A DNA stretch of 11,489 bases, from positions 1 to 11,489 of the forward strand of contig JAJYHP010000016.1 in NCBI GenBank assembly GCA_021784715.1. Direction: 5' to 3'. Under the pieces are notes generated by a model. The model ran no database searches and had not been told where the DNA came from. It saw only the letters and a list, made by a program, of their open reading frames with translations. Below, piece after piece: positions 1-4,923 of the stretch. The position numbers were made by a program, and so were the translations under genes. The DNA is from a bacterium (GTDB lineage Bacteria; Eremiobacterota; Eremiobacteria; Baltobacterales; Baltobacteraceae). Position 1 is the stretch's first letter. Every line of letters begins with the position of its first letter.

Positions 1-1
1 G

Positions 2-208
2 CTTGAAGACGAGACGGGGTTGGTCAACGTCATCGTGCGCCCCGATCTCTACGAACGGACGCGCCGTATCATCGCGACGAATGCGACGCTGATCGTCGCG
101 GGGACGCTGCAGAAAGAGAGCGGCTGCATCGACGTGCTCGCCGCGGAGATCGAACCGCTGGAGAGCGCGAAGATGCTCGCCGGCGTTCGCGCGCATAACT
201 TCCATTGA
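2..208 (+). CDS. dnaE2: DnaE2-like error-prone DNA polymerase III alpha subunit, C-terminal end (5' partial)
   Basis: The reading frame enters from the left edge and ends at TGA 206-208, giving the last 68 residues of a longer protein. It opens with LEDETGLVNVIV and continues RPDLYER..RRII..NATLIVAGTLQKESGCIDVLA. This is the OB-fold nucleic-acid-binding domain near the C-terminus of C-family polymerases. The protein stops shortly after the OB fold with ..VRAHNFH; a short tail ending in a [DN]F[HR]-like motif is typical of the DnaE2/ImuC branch, not replicative DnaE1. Known members act in SOS mutagenesis and translesion synthesis, usually with ImuA and ImuB, which would lie outside this window. 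Residues 21-29 are encoded by the 27-bp segment repeated at 1231-1257. The polymerase domains are not visible, so the DnaE2-versus-DnaE1 call rests only on the tail. Confidence 0.8.
   Translation, partial: LEDETGLVNVIVRPDLYERTRRIIATNATLIVAGTLQKESGCIDVLAAEIEPLESAKMLAGVRAHNFH
61..87 (+). repeat. 27-bp direct repeat, left copy (inside dnaE2)
   Basis: This stretch is identical over exactly 27 bp to 1231-1257; the flanking bases differ (c60/a1230 and g88/c1258). It is ordinary coding sequence of the dnaE2 OB fold here, so this is presumably the original and the other copy is derived. Confidence 0.95.
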
Positions 209-248
209 GGCGCTCATGGAAGAGGCGCCCGTCACGCCCCGCCGTGAC
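209..248 (+). terminator. Two small hairpins after dnaE2, possible terminator
   Basis: Directly after the dnaE2 stop, GGCGC (209-213) can pair with GCGCC (225-229) across an 11-nt loop. GTCACG (231-236) can pair with CGTGAC (243-248) across 6 nt. No T-tract follows, so an intrinsic terminator is only possible. The DNA becomes AT-rich soon afterwards. Confidence 0.3.
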
Positions 249-344
249 CCACTTTGCCACCGAATATCAATGGGAGAGTTCGTGAAATATCTAAACCTGA
301 ACGACCCCACTTGCGGATCGTTGGATCCCGGGCCTGGGACGTCG

Positions 345-935
345 CTACGGCATTTTACTCGATGCGTAATGAAGCTCGTACGGATCTTCGCCATTTTCAT
401 AATACACATAGATTGAATTTTTCGTAATATTTAATACCCCATATAGGCCGACGCTGGCAGTGCATGGTCCATACATGGCATTAAACACGACAAAACGCTT
501 TATTCGCGAATTACTCAATGGTAGAAAGACAAAGCGTAAGTGCTTGCTGCCGGTTTTTTCAAGCAAGGAATTAACAATATTTTTTTGCACAGGCGATAAG
601 ACCGGAACGTGAGGTTTCCCAATGTCGCGGACACTAAAATTTCTCGGGGGCAGAGCATACCTGCCGAGCAGCCCTTTCCTCCCTGCTGTAGTAGGAGCAA
701 AATAGCCACTACAGCGTACACCCGGCCAGCCAGCGTCGCGTTCGTAGCAGCTGAAACCAGGAGTTACGTTAATATATGTGGTGCAGTGAACGCCGTTAGG
801 CGTAACATTGTTTTCGAGACCTGATCGTTGCGTTGGTTGCTTTTCTTGCGACGTACCCACGCATGCGACGATGCAGGTGAGTGCAATAAAGAACGCAAAA
901 AAATGCTTCGATCCCACCACACGAATAGTTTTCAT
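345..935 (-). CDS. Putative orphan lipoprotein of unknown function in AT-rich island
   Basis: A 196-residue product read from ATG 935 (complement) to TAG 347-345. The N-terminus is MKTIRVVGSK, then a hydrophobic stretch FFAFFIALTCIVAC. The lipobox IVAC places the lipidated cysteine at residue 25, so export by Sec and anchoring to a membrane by signal peptidase II is expected. The mature part starts with a polar linker and holds four more cysteines (51, 63, 75, 158), which could form disulfides. It ends with an aromatic, strand-like segment (SIYVYYENGEDPYELHY). I recognise no domain. An in-frame GTG at 962 would add nine residues (MLGLSVSLL); ATG 935 gives a cleaner signal peptide, though neither start has a good ribosome binding site. 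Base and codon use are much more AT-rich than the neighbours, which suggests acquisition by transfer. It is convergent to dnaE2 and has no partner gene. Confidence 0.6.
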   Translation of the reverse strand: MKTIRVVGSKHFFAFFIALTCIVACVGTSQEKQPTQRSGLENNVTPNGVHCTTYINVTPGFSCYERDAGWPGVRCSGYFAPTTAGRKGLLGRYALPPRNFSVRDIGKPHVPVLSPVQKNIVNSLLEKTGSKHLRFVFLPLSNSRIKRFVVFNAMYGPCTASVGLYGVLNITKNSIYVYYENGEDPYELHYASSKMP

Positions 936-978
936 TAGCAGGGATACCGAGAGTCCCAGCACCCACGTGGTGGGATCG
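909..978. repeat. Perfect 12-bp inverted repeat around the lipoprotein start
   Basis: CGATCCCACCAC at 909-920 is the exact reverse complement of GTGGTGGGATCG at 967-978, with 46 bp between. The ATG of the lipoprotein (935-933) lies in the spacer and one arm encodes its residues 6-9. In minus-strand RNA the arms could form a stem whose loop holds the start codon; in DNA they could be an operator. An 8-bp palindrome CCACGTGG (963-970) adjoins the right arm. Confidence 0.6.
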
Positions 979-1175
979 TAGGGTGCGGAATAGGAATGTG
1001 TTGCGAAGGCAACGGAACTAACCGGATATTCCCCATATGGCCGCGCCTTTCGATGCTAGATTGTCAGTTTCCGGCCCTGCAGGGCTCGGCCCGGCAAGCT
1101 GATTCGGTAGCGCCTGGGAAAACAATAATCGCATTACTGTACTGGCAACGGCCATTTCACGACGATTTTCCATTG

Positions 1176-1213
1176 CTTCGGGGCACCGATACGATTGTAA
1201 CGTTGCAACCATA
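1176..1213 (-). repeat. Conserved ~38-bp element, copy A
   Basis: On the plus strand it begins CTTCGGGGCACCGAT, 15 bp identical to 2881-2895. It continues with further matching blocks GTAAC (1197-1201), GCA (1205-1207) and CCATA (1209-1213), allowing a one-base gap. Read on the minus strand it lies about 240 bp upstream of the lipoprotein start; on the plus strand it lies about 140 bp upstream of the BON gene. It may be a regulatory element or a degraded copy of the 5' end of the gene at 2082-2912. Confidence 0.6.
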
Positions 1214-1230
1214 AAGTCGATCTCTGGGAA

Positions 1231-1257
1231 GCGCCGTATCATCGCGACGAATGCGAC
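1231..1257 (+). repeat. 27-bp direct repeat, right copy (intergenic dnaE2 fragment)
   Basis: Exact copy of dnaE2 positions 61-87, lying outside any gene about 95 bp before the BON-protein start. Read in the dnaE2 frame it gives RRIIATNAT followed at once by a TAG stop (1259-1261), so it is a non-functional fragment. The two copies bracket the AT-rich island and the lipoprotein gene. It could be an attachment-site-like or target duplication, a remnant of a second dnaE2 copy, or an assembly artefact. Confidence 0.9.
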
Positions 1258-1323
1258 CTAGGCCGTCTGAGCTTCCGCTGCGAGCCTTCATCGGCTTTTC
1301 CTCAAAAACGCCGGAGCGCGGGC

Positions 1324-1329
1324 TAGAAT
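1324..1329 (+). promoter_or_regulatory. Possible -10 element (TAGAAT) of the BON gene
   Basis: TAGAAT matches five of six bases of the sigma-70 consensus TATAAT. It is embedded in GCGGGCTAGAATCGGG and lies 24 bp before the BON start codon. No convincing -35 hexamer is seen at 16-18 bp upstream, so the call is tentative. Confidence 0.35.
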
Positions 1330-1336
1330 CGGGCAT

Positions 1337-1341
1337 GGAGG
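1337..1341 (+). promoter_or_regulatory. Ribosome binding site GGAGG deciding the BON start
   Basis: GGAGG followed by AA lies 11 bp upstream of ATG 1353. It overlaps the earlier in-frame ATG at 1335, which has no ribosome binding site of its own. This favours ATG 1353 over the upstream starts at 1335 and 1251. Confidence 0.7.
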
Positions 1342-1352
1342 AACATCCCACC

Positions 1353-2006
1353 ATGTCACAACTTACGAACGAGAGCCTGCGGGACGACGTGCTCGCCGAG
1401 CTCGATCTCGACCCACAACTCGATGCCCAGCATATCGGCGTGACTGCCGAAGACGGCGTCGTCACCTTGACCGGCACGGTCTCCAGTTTTGCTGAAAAAT
1501 GGGCGGCCGAAGAAGCCGCCAAGCGGGTAAAAGGCGTGAAGGCGGTCGCCGAGCGTCTGGAAGTCGACCTGCCGGCGATGCATGTCCGGAACGATACCGA
1601 CATCGCGCGCGAAGTCACCAACGCCCTTGCTTGGAACGTCACGCTTCCCGCCGATATTCGCGCGATCGTCGAAGACGGGCACGTGACCCTCGAAGGCACC
1701 GTCGATTGGTACTATCAGCGCGAGCGCGCGGCCGAGACGGTACGCAACCTCCGCGGCGTACGCGGCGTGACGAACTATATCTCGCTGCGCCCGCGCGTCT
1801 CGCCGGAGAACGTCGAGTCGACGATCAAACGTGCCTTCCACCGGCAGGCGCAGATCGACGCCGATAAGATCGACATCCGCGTTGTCGGCGGGAAGGTCAT
1901 TCTCAGCGGCAACGTCCACGGATGGTTCGAACGGAGCGAAGCGGTGCAAGCCGCCTGGTCGATCCCCGGCGTTACCGAGGTTGAAAATAAGCTCGCACTC
2001 GTCTGA
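1353..2006 (+). CDS. Protein with three BON domains (OsmY-like)
   Basis: A 217-residue protein made almost entirely of three BON domains, at about residues 8-72, 80-146 and 152-217. Each shows the alpha-beta pattern with a glycine-centred turn: DGVVTLTGTV, DGHVTLEGTV and GGKVILSGNV. Each also ends in a conserved GV..V block (GVKAVAERLEV, GVRGVTNYISL, GVTEVENKLAL). BON domains are thought to bind phospholipid or other interfaces; E. coli OsmY and Kbp are relatives. Triple-BON proteins of about 215-220 residues without a signal peptide are common in soil bacteria and often linked to osmotic or envelope stress. No signal peptide is present here, unlike periplasmic OsmY, so a cytoplasmic or peripheral membrane place is likely. 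The start is set by GGAGG at 1337-1341. The gene is monocistronic and convergent with the next one. Confidence 0.92.
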   Translation: MSQLTNESLRDDVLAELDLDPQLDAQHIGVTAEDGVVTLTGTVSSFAEKWAAEEAAKRVKGVKAVAERLEVDLPAMHVRNDTDIAREVTNALAWNVTLPADIRAIVEDGHVTLEGTVDWYYQRERAAETVRNLRGVRGVTNYISLRPRVSPENVESTIKRAFHRQAQIDADKIDIRVVGGKVILSGNVHGWFERSEAVQAAWSIPGVTEVENKLALV

Positions 2007-2028
2007 CGACGGCGCGGTGCGAGCTTGC

Positions 2029-2082
2029 GTGCGGTAGGGTTCGCCGGTGGGAGGGGATACGAGCCGGCGACCCCTATCGCAT
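2029..2082. terminator. Long hairpin between convergent genes, probable bidirectional terminator
   Basis: Bases 2029-2047 pair with 2064-2082 to form a stem of about 19 bp with one mismatch (2040/2071) and two G-U type pairs, around a 16-nt loop. The inner arms are TCGCCGG and CCGGCGA. The stem fills most of the 75-bp gap between the BON stop (2006) and the stop of the minus-strand gene (2084-2082), a position suited to ending transcription from both sides. Neither side has a T-run, so it departs from a classic intrinsic terminator and could also be a REP-like element. Confidence 0.6.
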
Positions 2083-2912
2083 TACTGCGGGCGATCGTCG
2101 TAGATGTGCTGCATGAACGGCGTTAGATAGGTGCCCCGCGGAAGACGATAGCTCGGCTGCGGGTACGGCACCGGCAAACGATGTGGATAGGGCCCGTGCG
2201 CGAGTTCGTCGTGGTCGCGCGGATAGCAGACCGGCCACGGGATCTCGCCTTTCTCGTTGCCGCCCTGCGAGAACGAGGCAGCGTAGCGAACGTAATAGCA
2301 GCTGAGATCGCCGCTGAACCAATGTTCCAGGGGAAGCAGGTAGGCCTCGGCATAGTCGATGCGCGATACCCCGCCGCTATCGACGATACTGCGGCGGAAG
2401 GTCGACGGATCGGGAGCGCTCGTCGCAAGCGAGAGTGGGGCACGCCTGGAGTTAATGCGTGCAGCCTCTCGAGCGAGCTCGGCTTGCTGCTGCGCGACGA
2501 AACGCTGGACCGTCTCGTGCGATGGGTTCGCCGGGGTGCGCCCGTGAGGGTGCAATCGCTGCGGGCGTCGCGGAGCTTCCGGCGCACGCGGCAGGCTCGC
2601 AGGTTGGGCCTGCGGCATGGGCGGTTGCGGCCGCTGCGGCTGTGGGTGGCGGCGCGGTGCGGCCGGTGCCGGTACGGTCTTCGGGGCGAGGTCCCGGACG
2701 GTGGCGAGAGCGATGATCTGCGTCCGCGTCCGCTCCCGCTGCTGCTGGAGATGTACGATCACGAAGCGAGCGACGAGCAGAAGGGCAAGCAGATGCAACG
2801 CGATTGCCCCGGCAATGGCTAGCGTGGCACGGCGGCGGCGGGCGGCCGGCGTATCCGCCGGCGTCGTCGGGCTGAAATAACTTCGGGGCACCGATGCAGA
2901 GTAACACCGCAT
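2082..2912 (-). CDS. Membrane-anchored proline-rich protein, TonB-like architecture, function unknown
   Basis: A 276-residue product from ATG 2912 to TAA 2084-2082 (complement). Order of parts: a short N-terminus with an arginine cluster (ARRRRA, about 24-29); one transmembrane helix (about 29-54, LAIAGAIALHLLALLLVARF); a proline-, glutamine- and arginine-rich spacer (about 77-131); then a C-terminal region (135-276) with two cysteines (205, 229) and many Tyr, Pro and His residues. The layout of helix plus extended Pro-rich arm plus terminal domain resembles TonB or a periplasmic anchor. The terminal domain lacks a TonB C-terminal signature that I can recognise, and no ExbB or ExbD gene is near. 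A GAAGG at 2928-2924 lies 11 bp before ATG 2912; a GTG at 2891 (VPRSYFS) is an alternative start. It is divergent from the gene at 2937. Confidence 0.6.
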   Translation of the reverse strand: MRCYSASVPRSYFSPTTPADTPAARRRRATLAIAGAIALHLLALLLVARFVIVHLQQQRERTRTQIIALATVRDLAPKTVPAPAAPRRHPQPQRPQPPMPQAQPASLPRAPEAPRRPQRLHPHGRTPANPSHETVQRFVAQQQAELAREAARINSRRAPLSLATSAPDPSTFRRSIVDSGGVSRIDYAEAYLLPLEHWFSGDLSCYYVRYAASFSQGGNEKGEIPWPVCYPRDHDELAHGPYPHRLPVPYPQPSYRLPRGTYLTPFMQHIYDDRPQ

Positions 2913-2917
2913 CCATA
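2881..2917 (-). repeat. Conserved ~38-bp element, copy B (start of TonB-like gene)
   Basis: Counterpart of 1176-1213. It covers the ATG (2912) and first codons of the minus-strand TonB-like gene and lies 19 bp before the divergent ATG at 2937. In the gene frame the shared core encodes SVPRS; copy A encodes the same residues in one minus-strand frame. That makes descent from a paralogous 5' end about as plausible as a shared control site. Confidence 0.6.
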
Positions 2918-2936
2918 GCGAAACCTTCACGGAGCC

Positions 2937-3179
2937 ATGAACGAGCAAAGTAAACAGGAACCGGGTTCGGAGATCGAGGCCCAGAGCGATCGCTCGTCGA
3001 TGAAGAGCGCACTGATCTGGATCGGTGTTGCGGGCTTCGGCCTCGCCCTCACCGCAGTCGCCGCGCGCGTCCTCTTTTTTCGCCGTCAGTCCGACCCGAC
3101 CGGTCAACGCATCCAAGCCTTAATCGACGAGGCGAACTCTTTGTTGAAGACGCTTGACGACCAAAGGAACAGCGCCTAA
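2937..3179 (+). CDS. Small single-pass membrane protein of unknown function
   Basis: An 80-residue protein: a polar acidic N-terminus (about 1-23), one hydrophobic helix (about 24-48, ALIWIGVAGFGLALTAVAAR), a basic stop-transfer end (FFRRQ), and a short amphipathic C-terminal helix (QRIQALIDEANSLLKTLDDQ) that may mediate contacts. Charge placement suggests the C-terminus is in the cytoplasm. I do not recognise the family. The start ATG 2937 has a GGAG only 2 bp upstream, which is unusually close. ATG 3000 is an in-frame alternative but would leave almost no residues before the helix. The end overlaps the TTG start of the methyltransferase gene by 26 bp, so the two are probably co-transcribed and possibly translationally coupled. 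Confidence 0.65.
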   Translation: MNEQSKQEPGSEIEAQSDRSSMKSALIWIGVAGFGLALTAVAARVLFFRRQSDPTGQRIQALIDEANSLLKTLDDQRNSA

Positions 3180-4647
3180 CCCGCCGCGCGTGCGCGTCGG
3201 GGACGAAGTCGAACTGACCTTCCACGATCTGCTCGTCAACGGGCAAGGCGTAGGAAGACTCGGTGCTCTTGCCGTGTTTTGTTGGGGGCCGCTCCCACAG
3301 GAGCGAGCGCTCGTCCGCATCACCACGATCAAGGCCCGCTACGCCGTCGCGACCCAGGTGCGCTTGCTCTCGGGCTCGCCGCACCGTGTGGTACCGTTCT
3401 GCGCGGCGTTCGGCACCTGCGGAGGATGCCAGGTGCAGCACATGAGCTATCCCGCGCAACTCTCGTGGAAGCGGGAGGTCGTCCACAATGCCCTGCGCCG
3501 CATCGGGGGTCTCCACGGCGTCGACGTTCGCAACGTCATTCCGTCACCGCGTTCGCGGCGCTACCGCAATAAAGTCGCGCTCGTCGTCGACGGCGGCGAT
3601 CGCAGCTCGCCGCGGCTTGGATTCTTCCGCCAGCGCACGCACGAGTTAGTCGAAATCGAGAGTTGTCCGATCTTGGTCCCGGAGCTCGACGATATCGTCG
3701 CACGCCTGAACTCATTGCGTCTCGAGGATCGGCTCGGCGAGGTCTATCGCGTCGCACGGCACTTCGTCGCGCGAGCTTCGTCGGCGAACGGCGGCAGCGT
3801 ACTCTCCATCACGACCGATCGTGAATCATCGGAGATCGCACGCGTCGCAAGTCATCTGCTCGAACGCTTACCGAAGGTGCGCGGCATCGCCAATTCCTTC
3901 GACCCTACGAGTGCGAATGCCGTCATGGGGCGAGAGAATCGCACCGTTGCCGGAACGACGACGATCGAAGAGACGATCGCCGGGGTGCGTTACCGGGTTT
4001 CGCCGGAATCGTTCTTTCAAGTGAATCCCGGCGTCGTCGCCAAGATCTTTGCGTTGATGCGCGGCGGGCTCGCGCAGCCGCGAAAGATCGTCGATCTTTA
4101 CTGCGGTGCGGGAACCTTCTCGCTTTATTTTGCCGCAGCCGGAAGCAGCGTGCTGGGCATCGAGGAGAACCCTGCGGCCGTGCGCGAGGCCGAGGCGAAC
4201 GCCGAACTCAATGCCTTACAGGAGCGCGTCGAGTTCGTCGCTGCGCGCGTGGAAGAGGCGGTCGCGCGCCCCGAGATTGCCGCGCGGTTGCGCGAGGCGG
4301 AGATTCTCTTCCTCGACCCGCCGCGCAAGGGAAGCGACGAAGCGACGCTGGCGGCGATTGCACGAGCGCGGGTGCCCAATATCTGGTATCTCTCGTGCGA
4401 TCCGGCAACGCTCGCCCGGGATTTAAAGTTCCTCACGTCCAATGGTTACACCGTCGGGATCGTACAGCCGTTCGATATGTTTCCCCAGACGGGGCACGTC
4501 GAAACGCTCGTCACGCTCTATTGCAATGCGCGCGAGATTCAAGCGGCGGTCGAAGCGGCTTTCGCCGATACCCCACCGCCGGAATGGCCCGACGACGACC
4601 AGTCATCACCTACGGAGTACCCTGATTTTGTTATCCGAGAATCTTGA
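3154..4647 (+). CDS. Fe-S class I SAM-dependent RNA (uracil-5-)methyltransferase, RlmD/RlmCD/TrmA family
   Basis: A 497-residue enzyme that methylates C5 of a uridine in rRNA or tRNA using S-adenosylmethionine. Domain order: an N-terminal TRAM RNA-binding domain (about 11-72); a [4Fe-4S] site with Cys83, Cys89, Cys92 (C-x5-C-GG-C) and Cys171 (ESCPI), the spacing of E. coli RlmD; then the Rossmann methyltransferase fold. Catalytic motifs are DLYCGAGTF (314-322, SAM binding), DPPRKG (388-393), the nucleophile Cys415 in LSCDPATL, and the general base Glu450 in QTGHVET. All key residues are present. The family splits by target (23S U1939, U747, or tRNA U54) and sequence alone does not decide which, so no symbol is given. 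A 40-residue acidic tail follows the usual end. The TTG start at 3154 is preceded only by GAAGA; GTG 3190 would also leave an intact TRAM domain. Its 3' end overlaps gatC by 20 bp. Confidence 0.93.
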   Translation: MTTKGTAPNPPRVRVGDEVELTFHDLLVNGQGVGRLGALAVFCWGPLPQERALVRITTIKARYAVATQVRLLSGSPHRVVPFCAAFGTCGGCQVQHMSYPAQLSWKREVVHNALRRIGGLHGVDVRNVIPSPRSRRYRNKVALVVDGGDRSSPRLGFFRQRTHELVEIESCPILVPELDDIVARLNSLRLEDRLGEVYRVARHFVARASSANGGSVLSITTDRESSEIARVASHLLERLPKVRGIANSFDPTSANAVMGRENRTVAGTTTIEETIAGVRYRVSPESFFQVNPGVVAKIFALMRGGLAQPRKIVDLYCGAGTFSLYFAAAGSSVLGIEENPAAVREAEANAELNALQERVEFVAARVEEAVARPEIAARLREAEILFLDPPRKGSDEATLAAIARARVPNIWYLSCDPATLARDLKFLTSNGYTVGIVQPFDMFPQTGHVETLVTLYCNAREIQAAVEAAFADTPPPEWPDDDQSSPTEYPDFVIRES

Positions 4648-4921
4648 TATCGCCTACGTCGCCAAGCTCGCCCGCATCGCCTTAACCGAGGACGAAGTCG
4701 AGCGCTTCGGCACGCAGCTCGGCGACCTGCTCGGCCACGTTGCGACGCTCGCCGACCTCGATCTCGACAGCATCCCGGCGACGGCGCAAGTGGTCGAATC
4801 GCGGAACGTCGTGCGCGAAGATTGCGAGCGCCCATCGCTCGATCGCGAGAAAGTGCTCGAGGGTGCACCGCAACGGCAGGGTGCATTCGTTCGGGTTCCG
4901 CGCATTATCGGGCAGGCGTAA
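4628..4921 (+). CDS. gatC: Aspartyl/glutamyl-tRNA(Asn/Gln) amidotransferase subunit C
   Basis: A 97-residue protein of normal GatC length. It shows the N-terminal family pattern (DIAYVAKLARIALTEDE), an amphipathic helix (LGDLLGHVATLADLDLDSI) and the C-terminal segment with R-DC, LEGAP and GAFVRVPRII. GatC is a belt-like stabiliser that wraps around the GatA-GatB interface of the transamidosome. TTG 4628 is chosen because GGAG at 4614-4617 lies 10 bp upstream; CTG 4622 and ATT 4625 are in frame but poorly spaced or rare. It begins inside the methyltransferase gene (20-bp overlap) and ends 2 bp before gatA, so coupled translation is likely. Confidence 0.95.
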   Translation: MLSENLDIAYVAKLARIALTEDEVERFGTQLGDLLGHVATLADLDLDSIPATAQVVESRNVVREDCERPSLDREKVLEGAPQRQGAFVRVPRIIGQA

Positions 4922-4923
4922 CG

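Larger units (their letters stand above)
963..1352. other. 390-bp gene-free region with repeat fragments
   Basis: No convincing gene lies here; the short open frames on both strands lack a ribosome binding site and recognisable content. Visible elements are the right arm of a 12-bp inverted repeat (967-978), a small GTTGC/GCAAC hairpin (1000-1013), a perfect 12-bp palindrome GCCCTGCAGGGC (1074-1085), a roughly 38-bp element shared with 2881-2917 (1176-1213), the dnaE2 fragment (1231-1257), and the probable promoter and leader of the BON gene (about 1300-1352). No tRNA or known RNA family was recognised. Confidence 0.7.

Noticed and set aside
43..50. CGATCTCT upstream of both copies of the 27-bp repeat (also 1218-1225)
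   Set aside because: An 8-bp match at a different distance from the repeat (10 versus 5 bp) is not good evidence for a longer duplication.
216..416. Plus-strand frame of 66 residues after dnaE2
   Set aside because: It has no ribosome binding site, runs across the GC-to-AT transition, overlaps the end of the better-supported lipoprotein gene, and has no recognisable content.
1128..1139. 12-bp repeat ATCGCATTACTG shared with 2076-2087, as an independent repeat
   Set aside because: Several 12-bp matches are expected by chance in 11.5 kb; it is kept only as a minor part of the patchwork observation.
996..1242. Short open frames on both strands in the gene-free region
   Set aside because: They overlap each other, lack ribosome binding sites, and contain the repeat fragments; composition is not protein-like.
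209..1257. Island as an insertion sequence or integron cassette
   Set aside because: No transposase, integrase, terminal inverted repeats at the island edges, or attC-like structure could be found; only the 27-bp direct repeat supports mobility.
2123..2587. Long arginine-rich frames opposite or beside the TonB-like, gat and mutS2 genes
   Set aside because: These are the usual shadow frames of high-GC genes; the real genes in the other frames have recognisable domains or coherent architecture.
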